The notes beneath the pieces are model-generated. The model had not been told where the DNA came from and did no database searches. It saw only the letters and a list, made by a program, of their open reading frames with translations. The translations under genes and the position numbers were made by a program. Positions 42,141 through 52,697 of a stretch of DNA of 64,000 bases are shown one piece after another (position 1 is the stretch's first letter; every line of letters begins with the position of its first letter). Source of the DNA: Saussurea involucrata (Eukaryota > Streptophyta > Magnoliopsida > Asterales > Asteraceae); the NCBI GenBank assembly GCA_033807775.1, contig CM066321.1:256234422-256298421 (forward strand), given 5' to 3'.

Positions 42141-43617
42141 TAGTTTAGTTGATGGAAGCACGAAATGATTACCTAGCCAGATTATAGTAGTCGTTTGTAT
42201 TGGATACTATCTATTGAACTGTATATCTCCTAGTTGACTTTTGTTATTATCTTTTGCCCCCCTTAGTATAATAAGGGAAGACACTGGTAGTTCAAAAGGA
42301 GAGAGTTTTTGTACAAGCTTTGATATCTAGTTACTTTATGAAAACTTTTAAATTGAAGTCTTTGTATATTTAAGTTATTGTTTTTTTTGCTACAACAACC
42401 CTTACCGCTTTCACAACTTTACATTTTCACCATCTTTACATTTTTAACAAGACTTCCGTATTTATTTTACTTTCTAGTCTTCTACACTCATGTCTTTAGT
42501 TTTAGTAATTATAGGCTAAGGTTGATAGTAGATCCTGCAAAATCAATGACCAAGAGCGTCACAAGCATAAAGTCATTCAAGATAAAAAAAATATTGATGT
42601 TAAAGACAACTTGCCGGGAAGGAAATGCCAATGGCATGGGCATCCAAATCGTCAATCGGGGTTTCTGCGAATCTCTCTCGATTATGAGGAAGAAGGAAAT
42701 CGTCCATTACTTGAATGATTTCCTTGGGATCCAAGACATCTAACATCATAAAGTTGGACGGGAGTTTTATTGTTAAAGTTGTCATGGATGACTCCCATGC
42801 ATCCACGACAAACTTTCCCTTGTCTTTTGGAGATGAAGGGTTTGTCTTCGACGCCCCAACAGATATTGTGCCAACAGGCGCCTCCGTCTCCCTCGACCTA
42901 TCAACCGAAAGATGATCGATGGTTGGAGAAGACGGTTCCCTCGCGGAATCCGTCCCAAACCTCTTCGAACTCCTCCGAGTAAGAGAAGTCCCTTATTCCC
43001 TCTCCGGGGGTGATGAACCTTCGACGGCGCCACCTGACAAACTTCAAGAGAAGACACGTCAGAAACACCAAGTATGACGCATTATTCATAAAAAGAGGAT
43101 CCTCGATCAAGGATCTACAAAAAAGGGCTTACCTAGTGTAACCCCGAGTGCTTCTTCCTCCATAGCTTCGGTGCTAGGAGGGACGATCCCCTTGACGCCT
43201 CTGAACAAAACCCCGATCCTCGATCCCCAGAAACACTCGAGCTTCTTGGGGGTGTCGGGACGAGAGGAGAAGATGGAAAAATTAATCTCTGCACAAGATA
43301 TACATTAACACACTTAAAAACGTTCGACCAAATATAAAAAACACAATACATAAAGGAGCTTTTACCTCCGATATTCCACTCGTATGTAATCCACCTGTCA
43401 GCGACACTAACCGTGCCAATTTAGCAAAAAATATACATGGTCTTCCACTTTCTTTTATTGACAGTAGTGTTCAAGACTGTACCCGTAGTTTGTATTTAAC
43501 TTCACTGAGTAGGCTGACATAAGCTCATACACAGTGAAAGGATACTCCTAGTCGGTAATCAAGCGTTCGGTAACAATGTCACACCGATGATGCGGCAGAG
43601 CTGGGGCATCATGGAAT
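42141..43617. other. Unassigned sequence left of element G
   Basis: Left half of the locus that G entered. 42141-42530 is AT-rich. 42600-43130 is more GC-balanced and may be decayed coding: minus-strand 42600-42806 encodes 68 residues with mixed composition (LPSNFMMLDVLDPKEIIQV), and plus-strand frames overlap it. A GT...AG-like pair on the minus strand near 43130 and 43045 could be an old intron. I recognise no domain. It could be a degraded transposon or gene fragment. Confidence 0.4.
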
Positions 43618-43624
43618 TGTTATA

Positions 43625-43677
<53 letters not shown>

Positions 43678-44100
43678 GTATTATGAAGATATGTTGCACG
43701 TGAGATATATGGGGCAAAGGTGAAATTACCTTTGTGCCCTTTTTGCTTGGTGACCACTCATAACTCCCTTATAAATACACATCCCATTCCCTCATTTGAA
43801 CTACATCTTTTGTTCCCTTCTTCTTGCTCCTCTCGCCGGCCACCAACCCCACTAAACACCCTCCCTAAATTTGTTATCTTAGAGTTGTATCTAGAGTTTG
43901 TGAGGTTGAGAGTGTTCTTGATATTCGGTGGTGTTCGAGAGGATTCGTTAGTTGATCGTGGATCTTAAGATCCTTGTGCAAAGCACTTTATAATCTCCTT
44001 GGTTGATAATAAACACTTGCTCTCTCTCTTTGGTGGACGTACACTATCACAACGATAGTGGAACCACGTTAACTTCCGGTGTTAGTGTTTGTGTTTTACT

Positions 44101-44150
<50 letters not shown>

Positions 44151-44234
44151 TTCGTCTATATATATAACTTATATATATATATATATCGTTATTATATATA
44201 TATTTCGTCGATATATACGCTTATATATATCTTG

Positions 44235-44276
<42 letters not shown>

Positions 44277-44294
44277 TAACGTTTCCATCGCTTT

Positions 44295-44349
<55 letters not shown>

Positions 44350-44519
44350 CGCGTGGGTTTAATTTTCTACGTCAAAGAAATATTGTGTAACATCTAGATC
44401 ATTGTTATCCGCATTTGTTGTTGGGTTTATTGTGCATTTGGATTTCTACTCGTTTTGGGACCTTAGAATCATTCGTGAGCTTCTCGTATTTTCTTTGGCA
44501 CGATAAATTTTTCCTAACA
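43618..44519 (+). repeat. Element G 5' LTR (902 bp)
   Basis: Starts TGTTATAATATAAAT, ends TTTTTCCTAACA. A TATAAATA box lies at 43770-43777. It holds four long (TA)n tracts (about 43630-43672, 44106-44140, 44245-44273, 44305-44346). Frames of alternating Tyr and Ile across them are artefacts. Confidence 0.94.
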
Positions 44520-44521
44520 AT

Positions 44522-44533
44522 TGGTATCAGAGC
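44522..44533 (+). other. Element G primer-binding site
   Basis: TGGTATCAGAGC, 2 bp after the 5' LTR; initiator tRNA-Met type. Confidence 0.93.
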
Positions 44534-44599
44534 TTCGGATCTAGATTCGGGTTTGTGTAGAAAATATACATAAACAAGTTTACACATTTCGTTTTCTCT

Positions 44600-45267
44600 A
44601 TGGCTGAAGTAGAAAACCCATTTGGAGTCGGTCCCTCTAACCAGTCCCAAAAACCGTACCAAGAAGGTACCTTTAATTTGTCCGGGGCTGGGATTCATAT
44701 ACAGACTTGGAACGGGGACGGTGACTTTGGTAAATGGCAGTTCACAACATCCGCGGCACTTAGGAAAAATGGAGTCCATCCCGTAGTATTTGCTAAAGAC
44801 GAGTTAGACCCCAATATGTCTGACCTTAAGGCTAAAGAAATGGAAGCATGGGCATTTACTACTTTGCAGATGGCTATGGGAGATAATGTTATATCTGAAA
44901 TTGTGTCTGAAAAGACAGCTGCAGGTATTTGGAGCAAGCTTGAAAATTTATATCTCAAGAAAACTTTGACCAACAGATTGTTACTGATGCGGTCGTGTCT
45001 CTTCTTCAAAATGAAGGAAGGCACAACAATCAAGGCGCACATGACCGAATTCGAAGACATAATCATGAAGTTGAAGCAACAGATGCGCTTCTTGCTAAAG
45101 ATGAAGAATCACTTGCTATGATCCTGTTGTATTCACTTCCCGAGAAATATTCCCAATTCACTAACAATTTTATTTATGGAAGAGAAACTCTTTCTTTGTC
45201 TGATGTGAAAACAGGAATGATTTCTGAAGATCAACGAATTCAAATGCGGATCGGTAACAATCACTGA
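44600..45267 (+). pseudogene. Element G gag (frameshifted)
   Basis: ATG 44600 starts MAEVENPFGVGPSNQ; the copia gag domain follows (DFGKWQFTTSAALRKNGV, EMEAWAFTTLQMAMGD, IWSKLENLYLKKTLTNR). Near 45080 the frame shifts: one frame stops at 45121, and gag goes on in another (TDALLAKDEESLAMILLYSLPE...VKTGMISEDQRI) to a TGA at 45265. A small indel is the simplest cause. Confidence 0.9.
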
Positions 45268-45636
45268 GAGATTAATTACAGTCAAGGCCTATTTGCTGAC
45301 AAAGGCCGAGACGATCAACATTTGTCAAGAGGAAGAAATCGTGGGCGCTCTCCGTCTCGCCGACCTGGTTCTCGGGGGAAATCAAAGGCGCGTGGCAACT
45401 GTAATTATTGCCACAAGCCAGGTCATTGGGTTAAGGACTGTCCGAGTCTTGAAAACAAAGACAACGTGGACACCTCAGCCGTTGCAGCCGAAATGGAGCA
45501 AGAAGGCTTCTCTGCCACAGTTGCACCACCGCAAGGTAACAGGCATTGGGTGATAGATACCGGGGCATCTTGCCACATGACACCATTCCAGGATTGTTTC
45601 TCTACCTTCAAAAAGGTTGAAGGTAACAGTATTTAA
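45268..45636 (+). pseudogene. Element G gag zinc knuckle and protease start
   Basis: In the frame used by the rest of pol. Basic Arg/Ser-rich sequence, knuckle CNYCHKPGHWVKDC, then the protease active site WVIDTGASCHMT. It ends at TAA 45634-45636, where the frame simply continues. Confidence 0.88.
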
Positions 45637-46212
45637 ATGGGAAACAGTACTGCGTGTGTCACTCAGGGTATCGGTACTGTGCGGATCAAGATGTTCGATG
45701 GGTGTATTCGGACATTGAATAATGTCAAGTTTGTTCCATCCATGACTCGTTCCTTGATCTCTGTTGGACAACTGTCCAAATTGGGCTGCAATTTTCGAGG
45801 CAATGACGAGAGTTTGCGCATCTCCAGAGGGAGTATTATCGTTATGAAAGGCGAACGGGCGGAAAATAATCTTTTCCATTTGATTGGCGAGACTGTTTCT
45901 TCTGAATCGTGTGTGGCCGAAAGTTCTCAGAATCTTGGTGATGCTCGCTTATGGCATCTTCGTTTGGGTCACACATCCGAGAAGAACTTGGAGATTTTGC
46001 GCAAGCGAAAGCTCATTAAAGTCTCTGTTCCTGCTAGCCTGGTGTTTTGTTCGGGATGTGTCAAAGGAAAGCAGACGCGTGTTTCTTTTGGTGTTGGAAA
46101 ACACAACACTAAAGGAATCCTCGATTATGTTCATACAGACGTCTGGGGACCATCCAGTACTTCGTCCCTCAGTGGAGGTAAATATTTTGTTTCGTTTATT
46201 GATGATTTCTAA
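45637..46212 (+). pseudogene. Element G protease end, GAG-pre-integrase, integrase start
   Basis: Protease core (RSLISVGQLSKLGCNF), pre-integrase domain (LWHLRLGHTSEKNLEIL, CSGCVKGKQTR), first integrase Asp (YVHTDVWGPS) and FVSFIDDF, then TAA 46210-46212 where copia integrases carry Ser. Confidence 0.9.
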
Positions 46213-47100
46213 CATAAGCTTTGGGTGTATGTGTTAAAGTTCAAGTCAGATATCTTCGATACGTTCAAGACTTGGTTGGCACGAGTAGAGGTCGAGACTG
46301 GCAAGAAGTTGAAAGTGCTTAGATCTGACAACGGTGGAGAGTTTACTAGTGGTAACCTCAAGGACTTATGTTCGCGTAAAGGCATCCACCATCACTACAC
46401 CACTCCGGGCGATCCTCAATCTAATGGGGTAGCCGAACGGATGAATAGGACTTTGCTTGAAAAGGTCCGATGTATGTTGTCGACATCGGACTTCCCTAAA
46501 ATTTCCTGGGCCGAAGCACTGCACACAGCGGTGCACATTGTTAACAGGTTACCTTGTTCGGCCATCGGGGGAATGATTCCGGAAGAGGTTTGGAGAGGTA
46601 AAAGAAACATTTGTTTGAAATACATACATGTATTTGGTTGTCCTGTTTACGTTCATGTTTCAGTTCAGGACAAGTTGGATCCTAAAGCCACCAAAGTATT
46701 CTTGCTCGGCTATACAGATGGTATCAAGGGTTACCGAATTTGGAACCCCTTGACTCGTAAGGTGATTCATTCTCGACACGTCACGTTTGATGAATCGATC
46801 CTGTTGAAGTCACAGGATCCTCGGTCCTCTCAAAATCCGAAAGTCGTCACTACTGTTGCTCCTACTGCCGATGATGTGGAGCCAGTAGTCAGTCCTAATA
46901 TTCCCAGTTCATCCGTTCCTGATATTGTGCCAGAATCACCCGATACTGTTGAAGAAGTCATTCCGCCAGTGACTTCTACTAGTGATTCTGAAGAAGAGAT
47001 TCTGAATGATGGTGGAGACCACGGCGATACAATCCCAGTTATTGCACCTACCGGGCGTAGTCAAAGGACTATTCGTCCGCCTAACAGGTATGGAGATTGA
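46213..47100 (+). pseudogene. Element G integrase
   Basis: KLWVYVLKFKSD, then the catalytic Asp in RSDNGGEF and Glu in GVAERMNRT, and the copia integrase C-terminal motifs (LGYTDGIKGYRIWNP, SRHVTFDES). A Pro/Val/Ser-rich linker follows. TGA 47098-47100 interrupts the linker to RT. Confidence 0.92.
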
Positions 47101-47883
47101 GATTTTGCTAACATGAGTTTTACAGATCAGCTGGAGTTTGCTTTGCATGTGGGGCAAGAGGAGCCGCTTGATGTAAAGGAGGCGTTGGCCTCAACCCACA
47201 GTTCGAAATGGCTTGGTGCCATGCAAGAAGAGATGGAAGCTCTCTCGAAGAACAACACTTGGGACTTATGTCCGTTACCGAAGGGCAGCCGTGCTATTGG
47301 TTGCAAGTGGGTTTTCAAAGTCAAAGATGACAATCGTTACAAGGCTCGTCTCGTTACTAAAGGCTTTGCACAACGGAAAGGTATCGAGTATGACTATATT
47401 TTTTCTCCCGTTGTTAGACATACATCTATTCGTGTTCTTTTAGCAATCGTGGCTATTCACGATTTGGAGCTAGAACAGCTAGATGTGAAGACCGCCTTCC
47501 TACATGGAGACTTGGAGGAAACTATCTATATGAAGCAACCTGATGGTTTCGTTTCCGACAGCAAACCAGAATACGTATGTAAGCTCCAGAAGTCCCTCTA
47601 TGGACTTAAACAGTCGACTCGTCAGTGGTATAAGAAGTTCGATTCGTTTATGCTCACTCTGGGATTTGAGCGCAGTGAAAATGATGCTTGTGTCTATCAT
47701 AGACAAAGCGGTGGTATTTTCACTTACTTACTTCTTTATGTAGATGACATGCCTATTGCCTGCAAGGACCGGTCAGAGATCGAACGTCTGAAAGATAAGT
47801 TAAAGTCAGAATTTGAAATGAAGGATCTTGGCGCGGCGCTGAAGATTTTGGACATGGAAATCGTGCGGGACAGAAAGTCCTGA
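47101..47883 (+). pseudogene. Element G reverse transcriptase
   Basis: Copia RT: KARLVTKGFAQRKGIEYDY, LDVKTAFLHGDLEE, SLYGLKQSTRQWYKKF and the catalytic YVDD at about 47740. TGA 47881-47883 (after RDRKS) splits RT from the connection/RNase H region. Confidence 0.92.
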
Positions 47884-48705
47884 ACACTCAGGTTGACACA
47901 ACGAGCGTATATTCAGAAAATTCTGAAGCGGTTCAATCTTGATGGTGCCAAGACGTCTAGCACTCCGCTACCGAAGCACATCAAGATTATGAGCGAAGAT
48001 TGTCCGAAGGACGACAAGGAGAAGGCCGAAATGTCAAAGGTTCCATATGCTAGTGCAGTTGGGAGTCTCATGTATGTCATGGTGTGTACCCGTCCCGATC
48101 TCGCACATTGTGTCGGAGTGGTGAGTCGGTTTCTTGCGAATCCGGGTCGATCACATTGGGCAACCGTTAAAACGGCATTCCGATATTTGAAGGGAACCGA
48201 GAAGCATGGTCTTATATTTGGTTTGCGCAATAACTGTGAAATTGTTGGATATTGTGATTCTGACTATGCAGGTGATCGAGTTGTTTGGAGATCCACATCC
48301 GGTTATGTATTTACCTTGGGTGGAACAGCCGTCAGTTGGAGATCACAGTTACAGTCTATTGTTGCATTATCGACCACAGAAGCTGAACTTGTTGCGGCGG
48401 TTGAATCTGCAAAGGAAGCGGTCTATTTGAAAGAACTGATAAATGACCTGGGCTTCGAGCAAACTTCCGTACGCATTCTCTGTGATAATCAGAGTGTCAT
48501 CCATTTGGCAACTAATTTGGCTTTCAGCTCCCGGACAAAGCACATAAATGTGCGTGATGCATATCTTGTTAGATTACATGAAGCGAAGGTCATCTATTTG
48601 AAGAAAGTCCTGACAGACGACAATGCTGCTGATATGTTCACTAAATCGCTACCGCCAGCCAAGTTTGGGCATTACTCAAACTTGATCCAGCTCCGTTTGT
48701 GTTAG
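47884..48705 (+). pseudogene. Element G RT connection and RNase H
   Basis: AYIQKILKRFNLDGAK, SAVGSLMYVMVCTRPDLA, RNase H motifs YCDSDYAGD, LSTTEAELVA and DNQSVIHLA, ending NAADMFTKSLP and a stop at 48703-48705. Confidence 0.92.
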
Positions 48706-49015
48706 TGTCGTTGGGCACTTTGCGAGAGAGAGAAGATATTACCACAGATGACAAAATGACATTTTTGAAGGAATTGCTTTGTTAAGTGCTTAGAGCCTTG
48801 CTTATGCTCTACCTTGTTTAGTAGATTGTGCATTTGAGGTTATTTGCTTGTAACTTTGACGGGTGATGGCCATGCCGACGCTCGTCACAGTTGGAATGCA
48901 TTTTGCTACCTCATGCCAATTTACTTTGTTATCTAGCTAAGATCAACTATTGGGAAGACTCGTATTCGTTGGATTGGGAGTTTCGCTATCAAGGATCACG
49001 TGCATCATGGTGGAG
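48706..49015 (+). other. Element G 3' untranslated region
   Basis: 310 bp from pol stop to 3' LTR without coding. Its last bases (CATGGTGGAG) are the likely polypurine primer, though interrupted by T. Confidence 0.7.
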
Positions 49016-49483
49016 TGTTATAATATAAATATATATATTATGTATTATGAAGATATGTTGCGCGTGAGATATATGGGGCAAAGGTGAAATTACCTTTGTG
49101 TCCTTTTTTCTTGGTGACCGCTCATAACTCCCTTATAAATACACATCCCATTCCTTCATTTGAACTACACCTTTTCTTCCCTTCTTCTTGCTCCTCTCGC
49201 CGGCCACCAACCCCACCAAACACCATCCCTAAATTTGTTATCTAGAGTTGTATCTAGAGTTTGTGAGGTTGAGAGTGTTCTTGATATTCGGTGGTGTTCG
49301 AGAGGATTTGTTAGTTGATCGTGGATCTTAAGATCCTTGTGCGAAGCACTTTGTAATCTCTTTGGTTGGTAATAAACACTTGCTCTCTCTCTTTGGTGGA
49401 CGTACACTATCATAACGATAGTGGAACCACGTTAACTCCCGGTGTTATTGTTTGTGTTTTACTTGCCATACATATATATATAT

Positions 49484-49604
49484 AGGGTCTCCTTCTTTTG
49501 TTAACTTTTTCATGTATTGCATATATGCACATCGGGGCATTGCATATATGCACATATTACAATTGCCTGATGTGCATATATGCACTGGTTAAAAAAAGAA
49601 GGGG

Positions 49605-49609
<5 letters not shown>
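49484..49609. mobile_element. MITE-1, 126 bp, TA-flanked
   Basis: Terminal inverted repeats AGGGTCTCCTTCTTTTGTTAAC and its near complement at the right end (GTTAAAAAAAGAAGGGGACCCT), flanked by TA within a TA tract. The interior has three GCATATATGCAC-like palindromes. The size and TA target suggest a Tc1/mariner-type or similar MITE (inference). Confidence 0.75.
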
Positions 49610-49645
<36 letters not shown>

Positions 49646-49746
49646 TTATTATATATATATATATATTTCGTCTATATATATATCGTTATTATATATATTT
49701 CGTCGATATATACGCTTATATATATCTTGCTATATATATATATATA

Positions 49747-50093
49747 GGCTAGGTATCAAATACAAACCAGATGGTTTGTACAAACCCGTACAAACTCAAT
49801 CTACCTTCATGAATTTGTAATTTTTTTAATTTGGCTTCATGAATCTATATTTTGGCTTCATGAATATAAAATTTGGCTTCATGAATATAAAATTTGGCTT
49901 CATGAATCTATATTTTCCGGTGGAGCCCTAAAATACCCTTACGAATATAAAAAAAAGAAGTTATGGAGCCAAATTTTATATTCATGAAGCCAAAATATAG
50001 ATTTATGAAGCCAAATTAAAAAAATTGCAAATTCATGAAGGTAGATTGAGTTTGTACGGGTTTGTACAAACCATTTGGTTTGTACCCGATACC
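49747..50093. mobile_element. MITE-2 copy 1, fold-back element
   Basis: Starts GGCTAGGTATCAAATACAAACC and ends GGTTTGTACCCGATACC. The two halves are inverted repeats of about 140 bp (CATGAATTTGTAATTTTT left, AAATTGCAAATTCATG right) around a short centre (TTTTCCGGTGGAGCCC). No coding. The left end differs from copy 3, probably through truncation or divergence. Confidence 0.75.
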
Positions 50094-50098
50094 ATATA

Positions 50099-50429
50099 GG
50101 CTGGGTATCAAATACAAACCAGATGGTTTGTACAAACCCGTACAAGCTCAATCTACCTTCATGAATTTGCAATTTTTTTTAATTTGGCTTCATGAATCTA
50201 TATTTTGGCTTCATGAATATAAAATTTGGCTTCATGAATCTATATTTTCCGGTGGAGCCCTAAAATACCCTTATGAATATAAAAAAAAGAAGTTATGGAG
50301 CCAAATTTTATATTCATGAAGCCAAAATATAGATTCATGAAGCCAAATTAAAAAAATTGCAAATTCATGAAGGTAGATTGAGTTTGTACGGGTTTGTACA
50401 AACCATTTGGTTTGTACCCGATACCACCC

Positions 50430-50431
<2 letters not shown>
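50099..50431. mobile_element. MITE-2 copy 2, fold-back element
   Basis: Same structure as copy 1, starting 5 bp after it (ATATA between). The left end reads GGCTGGGTATCAAATAC and the right end GATACCACCCC. A long TA tract follows. Confidence 0.78.

Positions 50432-50432
<1 letters not shown>

Positions 50433-50493
<61 letters not shown>
50433..50493. repeat. (TA)n microsatellite
   Basis: About 60 bp of TA repeats between MITE-2 copies 2 and 3, then AAATAGATAAAAGCGATGG, which is LTR sequence in inverted order relative to the 5' LTR (CCATCGCTTTTATCTATTT near 44286), so this tract may have been inverted. Confidence 0.7.
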
Positions 50494-50498
<5 letters not shown>

Positions 50499-50546
50499 TA
50501 AATAGATAAAAGCGATGGAAACGTTAGTATATATAGATATATATAT

Positions 50547-50878
50547 AGGGGTGGTATCGGGTACAAACCAAATCGTTTGTACAAACCCGTACAAACTCAA
50601 TCTACCTTCATGAATTTGCAATTTTTTTAATTTGGCTTCATGAATCTATATTTTGGCTTCATGAATATAAAATTTGGCTTCATGAATATATATTTTCCGG
50701 TGGAGCCCTAAAATACCCTTATGAATATAAAAAAAGAAGTTATGGAGCCAAATTATATATTCATGAAGCCAAATTTTATATTCATGAAGTCAAATTAAAA
50801 AAATTGCAAATTCATGAAGGTAGATTGAGTTTGTACGGGTTTGTACAAACCATTTGGTTTGTACCCGATACCACCCCT
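50547..50878. mobile_element. MITE-2 copy 3, best preserved fold-back element
   Basis: 332 bp with perfect ends AGGGGTGGTATCGGGTAC and GTACCCGATACCACCCCT, flanked by TA on both sides. Nearly the whole element folds back on itself (arms about 140 nt). No ORF. Confidence 0.85.
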
Positions 50879-51073
50879 ATATATATATATATATATATAT
50901 TTCATGTGGGTTTAATTTTCTACGTCAAAGAAATATTGTGTAACATCTAGATCATTGTTATCCGCATTTGTTGTTGGGTTTATTGTGCTTTTGGATTTCT
51001 ACTCGTTTTGTGACCTTAGAAATCATTCGTGAGCTTCTCGTATTTTCTTTGGCACGATAAATTTTTCCTAACA

Positions 51074-52697
51074 GGAATAACTCCAGGAAAGCCCTCGCCA
51101 ATGGAGTGAAAGCCCGTGAAAACCTTATCTTAAAAAAGTATCCATACAAAACAAATACCCCTATGGGCATTCCTTTGGCCGATGGTTGCAAGGAGCGGCT
51201 AACTTAACGATTCTCGATATGCCCATGATCTCTCTGAAGAATGTAACATCTTCCTTGGTCCTGAAAGAGTCGTAAGGCTCAAGCAACATCATTCTGATAA
51301 TTAGACGATTTCTGGGACATAATACATGAGGAATTATGTATATAAACACTTCTAGAAATGTGAAAAAAGGAGAGCATTTTGTAGATTCCTTTATTTATAG
51401 GGATGGTTTAGGGTTTAGGGTTTAGGCAAGATATAGATCGACCGTTTGATACCCAACACGTTCTCACGTCGATTCATGTCGCCCGTTCGATGGTCGATAC
51501 GTATCCCACTATCCCTAACACCATGTGTCTGACATCCATGATGTAATCAAGATTTTTGGTGATTCAGTTTTTCAAAAATCGGATTCAGTTATCAAGTAAC
51601 TCAGATTGAGTCATCGACCGCCATGTGTTAAAAAAAACTCCGATCAATTTACTTTTCGCACGGGGTTTGAAATTCAAAATAAGAATTTCTAATTTAAATC
51701 TAGGGAGGGGGGGCTATTTTGGTATAAAAAATTACACCCTCGATCAACGAAGATGTTTCCCTCGACCATAGTATCAATAATCAAGGTTCATACGACTAAT
51801 GATCATACTACCTAAAAATTGACAGATAAGATCCTCGACCCATGGTCGGTGATTATTCACCTTCGATATTTGATAAATGATTATGTATCCACGATTGAAG
51901 TTTCATTCAACGACATTATACTAACGAGTAACGACGTACATTTATTACATCGACCGTTACGTATGGTTTTATTGCAGGAATAAAGACACCGGCAATCGTT
52001 AACTTCAAAGGATTACAACTTAAATCCAAGATTCAAGACACGGTAATGACAAGAAGTTTCTTCATTTAATTGCAATTAAAGTCGAACAATGGTCCTATCC
52101 TATGGGTTAACTATAAAAACTAGAGGATCAGAAGAAACAAGAAGATTCATCGGCACATGCATACGCAAGCGAAGAACATTAGCAAAAAGCCTTCTACATT
52201 GTTTACTGAATTTTCCACGCAATATTGTATTTGTTATAAAGGACGATGTCCCTGATTGATGTCTATAGTGCATCGACAATCTCTTGTATTGTCCATGGTT
52301 TCCCTTGTTTAAGGGGTTTTTTCGCGTCAACAATTCTTGTCTCATTGTTCTTATTTTCTGTTATCTTTCTTGTGTTTATTTCAAGTTGGTTGATCTTTGG
52401 TTGTTAAAAGTTAAAACTTCACAAACAAACCTTAAATTATATTTAGTGTAGTTTTTGGCATAAACAACTTTTATCCGTAATATTAGTAAATTGTAACCCG
52501 ATAATCCATTAGACCCTTTCACGCTATAAGCAACATCCACTACAAAATTTCACTATTTTTTTAATTTTGTGTTGATTTGCGGCTCTTGCCTTCTAGTTTA
52601 CTTTAAAGTCTCAACAATTTAGTTTGAAGTTAATATTTACTTCATAAACTATTTTTAATTTATGTAATACATGATTTGAGATTCAGATATGTTGAAA
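51074..52697. other. Unassigned sequence between elements G and H
   Basis: Right half of the locus split by G. 51079-51210 has a plus-strand frame of plausible composition (SRKALANGVKARENLILKK...) that ends quickly. 51161-51349 on the minus strand also encodes a plausible fragment (TKEDVTFFREIMG). The rest (51360-52697) is AT-rich, with a short GGTTTAGGGTTTAGGG stretch near 51408 and a region near 52230-52370 that looks like the R/U5 part of an LTR (poly-T, TTGTCTCATTG). No domain is recognised. Confidence 0.4.

Larger units (their letters stand above)
43618..51073 (+). mobile_element. Element G: Tork/TNT1-like Ty1/copia retrotransposon
   Basis: 7456 bp with the perfect TSD GGAAT (43613-43617, 51074-51078), two LTRs of unequal length (902 and 2058 bp), PBS and all copia domains on the plus strand. 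The 3' LTR is longer because of (TA)n growth and four MITE insertions. Gag-pol is broken by one frameshift and five in-frame stops. The Tork placement rests on recognisable gag and pol motifs (inference). Confidence 0.95.
49016..51073 (+). repeat. Element G 3' LTR with insertions (2058 bp)
   Basis: The start (to about 49470) and the end (from about 50900) match the 5' LTR with roughly 2-3% difference. TATAAATA lies at 49134-49141. The middle holds (TA)n tracts, one 126-bp MITE and three copies of a fold-back MITE. It ends CCTAACA before GGAAT. Confidence 0.92.

Noticed and set aside
42378..42743. 121-codon plus-strand ORF beside E
   Set aside because: Its first half is Phe/Leu/Tyr-rich translation of T-rich DNA; the later part overlaps a more plausible minus-strand frame.
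44079..44397. Open frames of alternating Tyr/Ile across TA repeats
   Set aside because: They are translations of (TA)n microsatellites inside an LTR and have no coding signal.
51408..51427. Telomere-like GGTTTAGGGTTTAGGG
   Set aside because: Fewer than three units; short telo-box-like stretches are common in plant DNA and do not indicate a telomere or fusion.
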